Shown: positions 24,755-32,578 of the stretch, in pieces | Position numbering within the stretch: position 1 is the stretch's first letter | How the letters are laid out: every line of letters begins with the position of its first letter | From: Candidatus Contendibacter sp. | Lineage (GTDB): Bacteria > Pseudomonadota > Gammaproteobacteria > Competibacterales > Competibacteraceae | Reading direction: 5' to 3' | DNA: 32,578 nucleotides | Assembly (NCBI GenBank): GCA_008933795.1 | Contig: WBUJ01000028.1 | Coordinates: 1-32,578 of the forward strand | Translations under genes and position numbers: made by a program | The notes under the pieces: generated by a model | The model's database searches: none | Seen by the model: only the letters and a program-made list of their open reading frames with translations | Told to the model about the DNA's origin: nothing

Positions 24755-25912
24755 TTAGTTGGTGGACGCGGCGTCGCCCAGCCCTCGCCACGCCGTCAGC
24801 CAAGCCAGCGCGCTCAACGCCGCCGCCAGATCGTACATTGCGGTCGGCCCCAATGCCGCCCACAGATAGCCGGCGGCGAGACTGCCCACCGCGTTGCCCG
24901 CCCCAAAGCTCAGGCTGCTGTACAGCGCCTGCCCGCGTCCCTGGAGCGCGCCGGGGAAAAACCGATGAATCAGATGAATGGACACGGCGTGAAACACGCC
25001 GAAACTGAAGGCGTGCAGGGTCTGAGCGAACCACAGGATCGGCAACTCGCGGGCGAAATGGCCGATCAGCACCCAGCGCAGCGCCGCCAGCGCCAGCGCC
25101 GCCAACATCAACCGGCGCGGCCCGAAGCGCGGCAGCAATCGATGCATCAGCAGGAACAGACCCACTTCCGCCGTCACGCCCAAACCCCACATCAAACCGA
25201 TGAACTCGCGCGAATAGCCACAGGTTTCCAGATACAGCGAGAAGAAGCCGTAATACGGTCCATGCGCGGCCTGATGGAGAAAACAGGCGGCGAAGAAGGC
25301 GATCACCGTCGGTTGGCGCAATACTTGGCCGAGCGGCGGCGCTACCTGGAGCGGCGGCCCCGTCGGCGATTCGGCGACCAGCAGGCTATTCAACCACAGC
25401 GCGGCGAACAACCCCCACAACAACGCCGGCACGAGGCCGACGCCCCAATCCTGGACCAGGAAACCCACGCCGACCGCTGCGCCGATAAAACCCACCGACC
25501 CCCACAGCCGAACCCGGCTGTAACGATGAACGTGCTCGCCCAGGTGATTGAGAGTGACCGCCTCGAATTGCGGCAGGGCCGCGTTCCAGAAAAAGCTGAA
25601 CAGCAACGTCACCAGCGCCAGCGCCAAGTACGAAGCGCCCGCCGCGTACACCCCGCCAAAACTCAGCGCCGACGCCAAGCAGGCCCAGCGGACGACGCGC
25701 ATCCGCCGGCCGCTCCGGTCAGCCAACCAGCCCCACAGACTGGGCGCCACCAGCTTGGTCGCCTGCGGAATCGCCATCAGCTCGCCGATCCGCGCCGGCT
25801 CGAACCCCAGCGCCAGCAGATACAAGCCCCAGTACGGCAACAGCACGCCCAGGATGGCGAAATAGAACAGGTAAAAGCCGGACAGGCGCAGGTACAGGCC
25901 GAACGTAAGCAC
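24755..25912 (-). CDS. MFS transporter of the HcaT-like family
   Basis: 385 residues from GTG 25910-25912 (MLTFGLYLRLSGFYLFYF). The frame is open further upstream but there it runs antisense through aroC and has no membrane character. About twelve hydrophobic segments are visible. A cytoplasmic loop carries the MFS-type signature region WGWLADRSGRRMRVVRW near residues 60-77. The YFAILGVLLPYWGLYL first helix is typical of the 3-phenylpropionate permease (HcaT)/nucleoside-symporter-like group. The substrate cannot be inferred, as no catabolic genes adjoin. It follows aroC after 26 bases, so it is likely co-transcribed. Confidence 0.85.
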   Translation of the reverse strand: MLTFGLYLRLSGFYLFYFAILGVLLPYWGLYLLALGFEPARIGELMAIPQATKLVAPSLWGWLADRSGRRMRVVRWACLASALSFGGVYAAGASYLALALVTLLFSFFWNAALPQFEAVTLNHLGEHVHRYSRVRLWGSVGFIGAAVGVGFLVQDWGVGLVPALLWGLFAALWLNSLLVAESPTGPPLQVAPPLGQVLRQPTVIAFFAACFLHQAAHGPYYGFFSLYLETCGYSREFIGLMWGLGVTAEVGLFLLMHRLLPRFGPRRLMLAALALAALRWVLIGHFARELPILWFAQTLHAFSFGVFHAVSIHLIHRFFPGALQGRGQALYSSLSFGAGNAVGSLAAGYLWAALGPTAMYDLAAALSALAWLTAWRGLGDAASTN

Positions 25913-25938
25913 GGATTCAGGAATTTCCGAACGACCGC

Positions 25939-27054
25939 TCAGCCGCCCGCCTCGGGCGGCACGGCGCCGGCAATGACCGGAGTGGCGACGCGCACGTCCA
26001 GATTCTGGGCGCGGTGGCGCAAGGCGTGATCCATCAACACCAGCGCCAGCATCGCCTCGGCGATGGGCGTGGCCCGGATGCCGACGCAGGGATCGTGGCG
26101 GCCCTTGGTCACCACTTCCACCGGCTCGCCGTGAAGGTTGATCGTCCGACCCGGCAGGCGAATGCTGGAAGTCGGTTTCAGGGCGATGCTGGCGACGATA
26201 TCCTGGCCGGTGGAAACTCCGCCCAGCACCCCGCCAGCGTGGTTGCCGAGAAATCCCGCCGGCGTCAGTTCGTCGCGATGTTCCGTGCCCCGTTGCCCCA
26301 CGCAGGCGAAGCCGGCGCCGATTTCCACGCCCTTGACCGCGTTGATCCCCATCAGCGCATGGGCGATATCGGCGTCCAGCCGGTCGAATACCGGCTCGCC
26401 CCACCCCACCGGCGCGCCGCTGGCGACCACCGTCACCCGCGCGCCGATGGAATCGCCGGACTTGCGCAAGGCATCCATGAACTGCTCCAGTTCCACCACC
26501 TTGTCGGGGTCCGGGCAGAAAAACGGGTTGTTGTCTACCTCATCCCAGACCACTCTGGCTGGTCGAATCGGGCCAAGCTGGGCCAGATAGCCACGCACCC
26601 GGACCCCGTATCGCTCGCACAGATACTTTTTAGCGATAGCCCCCGCCGCCACCCGCATTGCGGTTTCCCGCGCCGAGGACCGGCCGCCGCCCCGATAATC
26701 GCGCAAGCCATATTTATGATGATAGGTATAATCCGCGTGGCCCGGCCGGAACCGGTCCATGATCTCGCCGTAATCCTTGGAGCGCTGATCCACGTTCTCG
26801 ATCAGAAGCCCGATCGGCGCGCCGGTGGTGCGACCTTCGAACACCCCGGACAAAATGCGGACCTCGTCCAGCTCGCGGCGCTGGGTGGTATGGCGACTTT
26901 GACCCGGCCGGCGACGGTCCAGATCGTGTTGCAAATCCGCCTCGGCCAAGGCCAAGCCAGGCGGACAACCGTCCACGATCGCCCCCAGCGCCGGACCATG
27001 GCTTTCGCCGAAGGTGGTGACTGCGAACAACTTGCCAAAGGTATTGCCAGACAT
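25939..27054 (-). CDS. aroC: Chorismate synthase
   Basis: 371 residues from ATG 27052-27054 ([10 protein letters not shown]), with AAGGA 9 bases upstream. Longer in-frame starts lie in the divergent control region and are not family-like. Chorismate synthase signatures are all present: [18 protein letters not shown] near 16-33, the [20 protein letters not shown] block and the late [20 protein letters not shown]. It converts EPSP to chorismate using reduced FMN, the last step of the shikimate pathway. It is divergent from the kinase gene. Confidence 0.97.
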   Translation of the reverse strand: MSGNTFGKLFAVTTFGESHGPALGAIVDGCPPGLALAEADLQHDLDRRRPGQSRHTTQRRELDEVRILSGVFEGRTTGAPIGLLIENVDQRSKDYGEIMDRFRPGHADYTYHHKYGLRDYRGGGRSSARETAMRVAAGAIAKKYLCERYGVRVRGYLAQLGPIRPARVVWDEVDNNPFFCPDPDKVVELEQFMDALRKSGDSIGARVTVVASGAPVGWGEPVFDRLDADIAHALMGINAVKGVEIGAGFACVGQRGTEHRDELTPAGFLGNHAGGVLGGVSTGQDIVASIALKPTSSIRLPGRTINLHGEPVEVVTKGRHDPCVGIRATPIAEAMLALVLMDHALRHRAQNLDVRVATPVIAGAVPPEAGG

Positions 27055-27148
27055 ACCGAAAAATCCTTGGTTTGAGCGACGACGACGCGCCGCGTGGTTC
27101 TTGACCGACCGGACGGCACGGGAATTGCCGAAACTCTTTTGGCGCCTT

Positions 27149-27177
27149 TTGCCGGAAACCCGCCGATTACCTACACT
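27149..27177 (+). promoter_or_regulatory. Candidate promoter for the kinase gene
   Basis: TTGCCG (27149-27154) and TACACT (27172-27177) with a 17-base spacer, about 150 bases before the kinase ATG. A small palindrome GGTAT-ATC-ATACC follows at 27183-27195, where an operator could lie near the start point. Match quality is moderate. Confidence 0.3.
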
Positions 27178-27326
27178 ACGCGGGTATATCATACCGTGAC
27201 GACGGTTCGGCGCCGTGTCCGCCTTGGCCATTTCGTCCAGGGACGCCACCCAGCGCGGCGCGACCGATGCGGGAATCCACGCGCCGCCGGATCGCGGCCA
27301 CCGACCTCAGGTTATGGAATTCGAAC

Positions 27327-30300
27327 ATGCATATTCCAGGCTATCAGATCGAGCGCGAGCTTGGCCAAGGCGGCATGGCGATCGTCTATCTCGCCTTGCA
27401 AGAATCGTTGCATCGCCACGTCGCGTTGAAGGTCATCAAGCCCGTCCTCACCACCGACGAAGAGTTCGCGCAGCGCTTCCTGCGGGAAGGCCGCATCATC
27501 GCCCAGCTCAGCGACCCGTACATCGTCACCGTCTACGACATCGCCTCTCACGAGGGCACCTACTACCTGTCCATGGAGTACCTGCCCGGCGATACCCTGC
27601 AACACCGCATCCGCGCCGGCCTACCGCTCCAAGAAGCTCTGGCCATCGCCCGGGCCATCGCCAGCGCCCTGCATTACGCTCACCATCGCGGCATCATCCA
27701 CCGCGACATCAAGCCGCAAAACATCCTGTTCCGCGAAAACGGCTGTCCGGTGCTCACCGACTTCGGCATCGCCAAGACCCTCGGCAGCAGCACGATCATG
27801 ACCCGCACCGGTCTGTCCCTCGGCACGCCGCGCTACATGAGTCCAGAACAGATCCGCGGCCAGGCGGTGGACGCCCGCTCCGATCTTTACAGCTTCGGCG
27901 TGCTGTTCTACGAAATGCTGACCGGCAACGCGCCCTACGCCGCCGAGGACAGTTTCGCCCTGGCGATGATGCACGTCACCGCGCCGGTTCCCGAGCTGCC
28001 GCCGGAACTGCGCCGCTTTCAGCCGGTGATCAACAAGCTGTTGGACAAGGATCCCAACCAACGCTTTCAGAGCGGTCAGGCGTTCATCGCTGCCCTGGAT
28101 CATCCGGAAACCCTCGACGTCGCTCCGCTCGAAATCGCCGATCTCACCCGACCGACCCTCGTTCCCATCGGTCCGACCGGCCAGCCGGCGCGCCGGTTCG
28201 GGTGGAAAACCGGTGCGCTGGCGGCGGCGTTGGCCGGGCTGGCGCTGGCGGGCGGCGGGTATCTCTACTGGTCCCAGGAACCGCCGCCGCCGATTCCTCC
28301 CGTCGTCGTCACCCCGCCCATCGCACCGCCCACCGTTGACGCCGCCGCACAGCGGCGGGCCGAAGCCGACCAGCTACTCGCCCAGGCCCGCCAGCGCCAA
28401 CAGGCCGGCGCGCTGGAGGACAGTCGCGCCCTGATCGATCAGGCTCTGCCACTGGCGCCCGATCATCCCGATCTGCTGGCGCTGCGCGAGGAGGTCAATC
28501 GGCAACTCGACGCTGCCCGAATTCGGCAGGCTCAGGAAGAACAGCGGTTGCAGGCCGAATTGCAGGCCGAGCAATTTTTGGAGCAGGCGCAACGCGCCCG
28601 GCAAGAAGGCGCGCTGGACCGGAGTCTGGCGCATATCGAACAGGGCTTGCAGTCCATGCCCAGCCATCCCGCCCTGCTGACTCTCAAGCGCGAGGTGCGG
28701 GAGCAACAGGCCAAACGCCAAGCTCAGGACGCAGGGGCTCGCCAGGAAGAACAGCGCAAGGCCGAGCAGGCCCGCCTGCGCGCCGAAGCCGAACAACGCC
28801 GCGCGCAAGCCGACGAGTTTCTGGCCCGGGCGTTGGATGCGCAGCGCGACCGCGCCTACGAAACCAGCCTCCTGCACATCGAGCAGGGCCTGCAACAGAT
28901 CCCCGATCATAGCCGGCTGCTGGCGCTGCGCGACCAAGTTCGCAAGCAACTGCGCGAGGCCAAGGCGCCGCCCCTCCCGGCTCAGCCGCCGACCGAACCC
29001 GTGGACCGGATCGCCGCCCGGCTCCGGGAATGCGCCGCACACCTGCAGGCCAGCCGGTTGACCAGTGGCAAGGGCGGCAACGCCGCCGACTGCTATGGCG
29101 ACGTACTCCAGCGCGAGCCCGGCAATGCTGAGGCGCGCGCTGGCATGGAGCGGATCGCCGACCGCTACGCCGATCTGGCGGCCGCCGCCGTGCGGCGGGG
29201 CGATGTCAAGTCAGCCAAAAGTTCGCTCGACAAACTGGAACGGCTGAATCGTGGCGATCCCCGGCTCGCCGATTTGCGCGAGCAACTAGCCCAAGCGCAA
29301 AAACCCGTCAGCCCGCCGCCGTCCCGCGTCGCCGAACCGGAACCGGAACCGAAACCACCGTCCAGCGACCGTGTGGCCCAGACGGAGCCGCCACCGGAAC
29401 CGAAACCGGAACCGAAACCGAAACCGGAACCGAAACCGAAACCGGAACCGAAACCGGAACCGAAACCGAAACCTGAAATAGAACCGCCGCCGATCAACTT
29501 GGTTTCGGTTCCGCAACCCACCGAACCGACTCCGGCGCCCCAATCCGCCAAGCCGGAACCCGAAACCCGGATCATCGCCCAGGATCGCCATACCCGACTG
29601 TCCCGAACCGAAACCGAGGAAGGCGTCAGCTTGCAGATCACGACCGCTCCGCAGGGCATTTTGGAAGAGCGCCCGCCTGAATCCGGGGCCGCGACCGCGC
29701 CGCGCACGGCCGAACAGGCGTGGGCGACGGTCAAGAACAGCAACGATCCCGCCGAAATTCAGCAATTTCTGGCGACCTATCCCAAAAGCCGGCAGGCTGC
29801 GGCGGCCCAGGCCAAGCTGAAGCAGTTGCAAAAGCAACCGGCCATGCCGACCCGGCTGTTCGTTCGGGCCGACCAGGAAGACGCCGAGGTACTGATCAAC
29901 GGCCGAAACGTCGGCACGACGCCGCTGGAGGTGGAACTGAAGCCCGGTTCCTACAAGGTTCGGGTTCGCCTGGAAGGCTATGCCGACTGGAACGGGCAGG
30001 TGAATCTGAACGCTGGCGATGAAAGCACGCTCTCGGCGTCCCTGGCCCGCAAGCGGACGGAAGTCGCCGCCGCCAAGCCTACCGCGCTGCCGGAACCGGA
30101 ACCGGAACCGGAACCGCCTCGCCCCCGCGCGGTGGAAAACCAGCCGGCCCGGGCTGCCCCGTCCGCCTCGTCCAACTGTCAGCGCGGCAATTGCCAGAAT
30201 GGCGAAGGCGTCTACCGCCATCCGGACGGCAGCGAATACTCCGGGGAATTTCGCAACGCCAAGATGCACGGGCAAGGCACTTACGTGTACGCCAGCCGTG

Positions 30301-30635
30301 GCGAGAAATACGTCGGCGAATGGCGCAACAACGTGATGAGCGGTCAGGGCGCTTACTACTACCGCAGCGGCAACCGCTACCAGGGCGAGTGGCGCAACGG
30401 CCGCAAGCACGGCCAGGGCACTTATCTCTATGCCAACGGCGACAAGTACGTCGGCGATTTCGCCAATGATCAGCCCAACGGCCAGGGTGTTTACTACTAC
30501 CGCAACGGCGACCGCTACGAGGGCGAATGGCGCAACGGCCGCAAGGAGGGTCAGGGCGTGCTGTACGAAAACGGCCAGCGGATCGTCGGCGAGTGGCAAG
30601 ATGACCGGAAAGTGCGAGTAACGGTGGAAAAATAA
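27327..30635 (+). CDS. Transmembrane Ser/Thr protein kinase with TPR-like, PEGA and MORN repeats
   Basis: 1102 residues from ATG 27327 (MHIPGYQIERELGQGG). The upstream in-frame ATG adds 20 residues before the kinase fold. Kinase domain about 6-265: Gly loop GQGG 13-16, Lys35, HRDIKPQN 125-132, DFG 145-147 and SPE 172-174, all intact. One membrane helix lies at about 295-315. Outside it come three related helical repeats (A-L-[ED]-x-S-x2-x-I-[DE]-Q-x-L pattern) and a fourth looser one. Next are a Pro-Glu/Pro-Lys linker (about 690-717), a short TPR-like stretch, a PEGA domain from about 843 (AEVLINGRNVGTTPLEVELK) and six MORN-type repeats from about 951 (Y-x-GEW-RN pattern). A cytoplasmic kinase with a periplasmic sensor is the likely topology. 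The gene is transcribed away from aroC. Confidence 0.93.
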   Translation: MHIPGYQIERELGQGGMAIVYLALQESLHRHVALKVIKPVLTTDEEFAQRFLREGRIIAQLSDPYIVTVYDIASHEGTYYLSMEYLPGDTLQHRIRAGLPLQEALAIARAIASALHYAHHRGIIHRDIKPQNILFRENGCPVLTDFGIAKTLGSSTIMTRTGLSLGTPRYMSPEQIRGQAVDARSDLYSFGVLFYEMLTGNAPYAAEDSFALAMMHVTAPVPELPPELRRFQPVINKLLDKDPNQRFQSGQAFIAALDHPETLDVAPLEIADLTRPTLVPIGPTGQPARRFGWKTGALAAALAGLALAGGGYLYWSQEPPPPIPPVVVTPPIAPPTVDAAAQRRAEADQLLAQARQRQQAGALEDSRALIDQALPLAPDHPDLLALREEVNRQLDAARIRQAQEEQRLQAELQAEQFLEQAQRARQEGALDRSLAHIEQGLQSMPSHPALLTLKREVREQQAKRQAQDAGARQEEQRKAEQARLRAEAEQRRAQADEFLARALDAQRDRAYETSLLHIEQGLQQIPDHSRLLALRDQVRKQLREAKAPPLPAQPPTEPVDRIAARLRECAAHLQASRLTSGKGGNAADCYGDVLQREPGNAEARAGMERIADRYADLAAAAVRRGDVKSAKSSLDKLERLNRGDPRLADLREQLAQAQKPVSPPPSRVAEPEPEPKPPSSDRVAQTEPPPEPKPEPKPKPEPKPKPEPKPEPKPKPEIEPPPINLVSVPQPTEPTPAPQSAKPEPETRIIAQDRHTRLSRTETEEGVSLQITTAPQGILEERPPESGAATAPRTAEQAWATVKNSNDPAEIQQFLATYPKSRQAAAAQAKLKQLQKQPAMPTRLFVRADQEDAEVLINGRNVGTTPLEVELKPGSYKVRVRLEGYADWNGQVNLNAGDESTLSASLARKRTEVAAAKPTALPEPEPEPEPPRPRAVENQPARAAPSASSNCQRGNCQNGEGVYRHPDGSEYSGEFRNAKMHGQGTYVYASRGEKYVGEWRNNVMSGQGAYYYRSGNRYQGEWRNGRKHGQGTYLYANGDKYVGDFANDQPNGQGVYYYRNGDRYEGEWRNGRKEGQGVLYENGQRIVGEWQDDRKVRVTVEK
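29394..29477 (+). repeat. In-frame hexanucleotide repeat encoding Pro-Glu/Pro-Lys
   Basis: Thirteen perfect 6-base units of CCGGAA or CCGAAA (29394-29471) plus one variant unit (CCTGAA), within the kinase gene. A second run of four CCGGAA units lies at 30090-30113, before the MORN repeats. Each unit adds a Pro-Glu or Pro-Lys dipeptide. Slippage would change linker length without shifting frame. Confidence 0.9.
30353..30556 (+). repeat. Duplicated two-repeat block in the MORN region
   Basis: The 66 bases from 30353 and from 30491 differ at only 7 positions and lie 138 bases apart, exactly two 23-codon MORN units. Other MORN units are less alike at the DNA level, so this pair reflects recent duplication or conversion. 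Confidence 0.8.
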
Positions 30636-30649
30636 GCGGGCAAAACAAA

Positions 30650-30683
30650 GGCGGAGCGCCCGGTCAAATTCCGGGCCTCCGCC
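30650..30683 (+). terminator. Hairpin after the kinase gene, candidate terminator
   Basis: Arms GGCGGAGCGCCCGG and CCGGGCCTCCGCC pair over 13 bp with one bulged base and a 7-base loop. It begins 15 bases after the kinase stop. There is no U-run afterwards, so it may be a weak terminator or an mRNA-stabilising structure. Confidence 0.5.
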
Positions 30684-30765
30684 TCGACCTCAACAACCCA
30701 CCCTGGCGCTTTACGATCTCTTGGCATGCCCTGCCCATTAACGGGCGTTCTTGCGTGACCGCTCT

Positions 30766-31041
30766 TTAACGAGGGGACCAGGGATGATGAATCATGCGGC
30801 GCACCATTCCCGGCCAGCCATACGGAACGAAATCCGTGTTGTTCTCCTCCAAGCATCGGACGGAATGCATCTGAGTGCCCTTGATCGGCGCGTCCCCACC
30901 ATAGCCGCCACAGTAGCTGCCTCCGCTCGCGCTGACGCAGGACGCCGCGCCGCGATAGGGACAGCTATGCTTATCCACCGGCGTCAGCCCTTCGCTCCCG
31001 TAGCGCTTGGCTTTCACCGGCCGAGTGATTTCGTTTCTCAT
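30766..31041 (-). CDS. Hypothetical 91-residue protein with four cysteines
   Basis: ATG 31039-31041 is preceded by GCGAGG at a workable 9-base spacing. The protein starts basic (MRNEITRPVKAKRYG) and then has Cys27, Cys35, Cys44 and Cys63 in a Gly/Ser-rich middle (SCPYRGAASC; GGSYCGGYGGD). There is no signal peptide or membrane segment. I recognise no family. The Cys spacing could bind metal or form disulfides, but this is only a possibility. The frame is also open upstream without a better start. It could be a chance frame, since codon evidence alone is weak for 91 residues. Confidence 0.4.
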   Translation of the reverse strand: MRNEITRPVKAKRYGSEGLTPVDKHSCPYRGAASCVSASGGSYCGGYGGDAPIKGTQMHSVRCLEENNTDFVPYGWPGMVRRMIHHPWSPR

Positions 31042-31240
31042 TCGGAGATTCCTCGCTTTGATGGTCGGCGGCGCCGTCTCCCCCCAGCGCCCATCTTCTT
31101 GATTTTTTAGTATGTTATCGCTTGAGTTTTCTCTAGCTCGGTTAATATCAAGTTTTGGAACCTTCAAGTAAATAAGGGATTTTGCGGACCAGATCAGGGT
31201 TTTCCCTAGCGGGCTGACGCAGAAGTTTTGATCGGTTCTC

Positions 31241-31356
31241 GTTCCCACGCTCCAGCGCGGGAATGCCGTTGAGCCGCTGCTCCAGCGGCACGAGTCCGAA
31301 GGCTGACCCGAGACGCTGGAGCGTCTGGACCCGCTCCCACGCTAAAGCGTGGGAGC
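31241..31356. repeat. Cluster of palindromes with CCCACGCT / AGCGTGGG cores
   Basis: Four hairpins lie in 116 bases: TTCCCACGC / GCGCGGGAA (one mismatch, about 31242-31262), GCCGCTG / CAGCGGC (31273-31289), GACGCT / AGCGTC (31312-31325) and a perfect 11-bp GCTCCCACGCT / AGCGTGGGAGC (31333-31356). The first and last also pair loosely with each other. Clusters of GTTCCCACGCT...AGCGTGGGA palindromes are known as dispersed intergenic repeats in several proteobacteria. The unit abuts the next gene. Confidence 0.7.
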
Positions 31357-31387
31357 CAAGCGCCTGGACTACGACCTGTCAGAATTT

Positions 31388-32362
31388 ATGCATCAATCCA
31401 CTAGCATCAAACAGCGTGTCAGCTTCACCGGATTACTGACCGCCGCCGGCATCCTGGCCTGTTTGGCCACGCTGGTCGGTTTCGCCGGATCGTTCTGGTG
31501 GGGATTCGAACTCGCCACTCATTTCCGGGTGCAATACGCCCTCGCCCTGAGCGGATTCGCCCTGATCCTGCTGGCGCTGCGCCAATGGCGCTGGTCGGCG
31601 CTGTTTGGGGCGTTCGCTCTGTCGAATCTGGCGCTGATCGCTCCAGCGTTCTGGGGGGACGATTCCGTGACGCCCACCGCCGAGGGTCAACCCTCCCTGC
31701 GCGCCCTGCTCGCCAACGTGAATGCCGATAACCGCGACTTCGAACGCCTCCAGCGCCTGATCACCGCGTCCGATCCCGATCTCATCGTGCTGCTGGAAGC
31801 GACGCCGTGGCTGCTCGACCGATTGCGCGATCTTGGCCAACGCTATCCGCACCGCGCGGCCGAACCCCGCGACGACCTGTTCGGCATCGCTCTGTTCAGC
31901 CGCCATCCTCTTGTTCAAAGCCAGATCATCCGCTTGGGCGACGCTGTCGGCCCGCCCGCCATCGTGGCGACGATCACCGCCGACGCGCGCTCGTTCGCCC
32001 TGATCGGCGTCCATCCCTGGCCCCCGGTCAGCGCCGATCTGGCCGAGGGTCGCAACCAGCAATTGCGCGCGCTGGCCGCTCGGGTTCGCCAGAGCCAGGT
32101 TCCCTTGCTGGTGCTCGGCGATCTCAACCTTTCGCCCTGGTCGCCCTGGTTCACCCGGCTGCTGGCCGATTCCGGCCTGCGCGACAGCCGGCGCGGGCGA
32201 GGTATCCAGCCGTCTTGGCCTGCTGGCTGGTGGCCTCTGTGGATTCCCATCGACCACGCCCTGTTCTCCGCAGGCATCCACGTCCGGCATCGCGAAATCG
32301 GCCCCGCCATCGGTTCCGATCACTACCCGGTCATTGTTGACTTCCAGGTTTCCGGCCCATAA
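31388..32362 (+). CDS. Membrane-anchored endonuclease/exonuclease/phosphatase-family protein
   Basis: 324 residues from ATG 31388 (MHQSTSIKQRVSF). An upstream in-frame GTG at 31349 lies inside the palindrome cluster and is less likely. Three hydrophobic segments fill about 15-95, followed by an EEP fold. Visible catalytic motifs are LLANVNADN with the Asn, IVLLEATPW with the metal-binding Glu, GDLNLSPWS, IDHALFS and the terminal GSDHYPVIVDF. All key residues are present. Family members cut DNA/RNA, sugar phosphates or phospholipids. With an N-terminal membrane domain the active site is probably periplasmic, and a lipid or extracellular nucleic-acid substrate is possible but not readable. Confidence 0.85.
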   Translation: MHQSTSIKQRVSFTGLLTAAGILACLATLVGFAGSFWWGFELATHFRVQYALALSGFALILLALRQWRWSALFGAFALSNLALIAPAFWGDDSVTPTAEGQPSLRALLANVNADNRDFERLQRLITASDPDLIVLLEATPWLLDRLRDLGQRYPHRAAEPRDDLFGIALFSRHPLVQSQIIRLGDAVGPPAIVATITADARSFALIGVHPWPPVSADLAEGRNQQLRALAARVRQSQVPLLVLGDLNLSPWSPWFTRLLADSGLRDSRRGRGIQPSWPAGWWPLWIPIDHALFSAGIHVRHREIGPAIGSDHYPVIVDFQVSGP

Positions 32363-32401
32363 TTCGGCAAGCCCATCATCAATCCGCTGGAGGCTGCCCT
32401 C

Positions 32402-32578
32402 ATGCTCATCGTTCCATCCTCCAACCCCGAACCGGTCACCGAGACCGATACGGTTCCCGATTCATCCAGACGCGCGTTCCTCGCCCGACTGGCAACCCTG
32501 GCCGCCGCCGCAGGTCTCGGCCTCGCCCCGAAATCCGACGCGGCGGACGGCGGCTGGTGGGACGAACCTCCCCCAGCG
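32402..32578 (+). CDS. Tat-exported protein, N-terminus only (cut by window edge)
   Basis: ATG 32402 is preceded by TGGAGG with 8 bases between. The first 59 codons read through to the window end. Residues 23-43 form a twin-arginine signal: SRRAFLARL, then an Ala/Leu/Gly hydrophobic stretch. The mature start (DAADGGWWDEPPP) is too short to identify. The gene is 39 bases after the EEP-family gene and probably in the same operon. Tat export suggests a folded, often cofactor-containing, periplasmic protein. Confidence 0.75.
   Translation, partial: MLIVPSSNPEPVTETDTVPDSSRRAFLARLATLAAAAGLGLAPKSDAADGGWWDEPPPA

Larger units (their letters stand above)
30636..31387. other. Long intergenic stretch after the kinase gene
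   Basis: About 750 bases with lower GC in parts (31105-31200). It holds a post-kinase hairpin (30650-30683), a possible small minus-strand gene (30766-31041) and a cluster of palindromes (31241-31356). No RNA gene or mobile-element gene is recognised. The stretch 31042-31240 shows nothing I can name. Confidence 0.6.

Noticed and set aside
25913..26404. N-terminal extension of the MFS gene through aroC
   Set aside because: The added residues are Arg/Gly-rich, overlap aroC antisense or out of frame, and do not resemble a transporter; the GTG at 25912 opens directly into the first membrane helix.
29286..30599. Long minus-strand frame rich in Phe/Arg, opposite the kinase gene
   Set aside because: It is the antisense of the Pro-Glu/Pro-Lys and MORN regions; its repetitive FRFR composition is a codon shadow.
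31241..31356. CRISPR array
   Set aside because: The repeated units are palindromes of unequal length with no regular spacers.

Overview
The window is a GC-rich, gene-dense stretch of bacterial chromosome. Gene content suggests a gammaproteobacterium with carbon-storage / acetate-type metabolism: EttA, AceA and AceB of the enterobacterial type, NudJ, bacterial glucokinase, EtfAB, malonyl-CoA decarboxylase and a PhaJ-like hydratase. A Competibacter-like organism would fit, but this is inference from gene content, not an identification. I see no rRNA, tRNA, CRISPR array, insertion sequence or phage gene.

Layout. 1-3.6 kb: the tail of thiD, an alpha/beta hydrolase, and a cobalamin pair. cbiG (minus) faces away from nosL-cobM (plus), where a NosL-like metal-binding protein overlaps cobM by 4 bases. 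3.6-5.3 kb: the translation factor ettA. 5.4-10.3 kb: a compact four-gene minus-strand cassette. It encodes a membrane-anchored substrate-binding-like protein, TelA (toxic anion resistance), a lipoprotein fusing a substrate-binding domain to a von Willebrand A domain, and a small XpaC-like membrane protein. No ABC permease or ATPase is present, and a strong hairpin terminator lies just upstream. This is the best candidate for an under-described system. 10.4-12.4 kb: a large secreted lipase/esterase.

12.6-18.4 kb: an acyl-CoA block of malonyl-CoA decarboxylase, a long acyl-CoA dehydrogenase and etfBA on the minus strand, with a divergent PhaJ-type (R)-enoyl-CoA hydratase. 18.4-18.9 kb: a poorly coding stretch with an orphan frame, an 18-bp perfect palindrome and an 18-bp tandem duplication at the nudJ stop codon. 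18.9-21.4 kb: nudJ and a DUF3365-type haem protein (minus), a pterin carbinolamine dehydratase (plus) and glucokinase (minus). 21.6-24.7 kb: the glyoxylate bypass genes aceA and aceB, each followed by a hairpin. 24.8-27.1 kb: an HcaT-like MFS transporter and aroC (minus).

27.3-30.6 kb: a 1102-residue transmembrane Ser/Thr kinase whose outer part joins TPR-like repeats, a TonB-like Pro-Glu/Pro-Lys linker, a PEGA domain and MORN repeats. 30.6-31.4 kb: mostly non-coding, with a possible Cys-containing small protein and a cluster of palindromes. 31.4-32.6 kb: a membrane-anchored endonuclease/exonuclease/phosphatase-family protein and the start of a Tat-exported protein cut by the window edge.

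The metabolic genes fit together. The dehydrogenase and ETF feed fatty-acid electrons to the quinone pool, malonyl-CoA decarboxylase and beta-oxidation give acetyl-CoA, PhaJ can divert enoyl-CoA to polyhydroxyalkanoate, and AceA/AceB conserve acetyl-CoA carbon.
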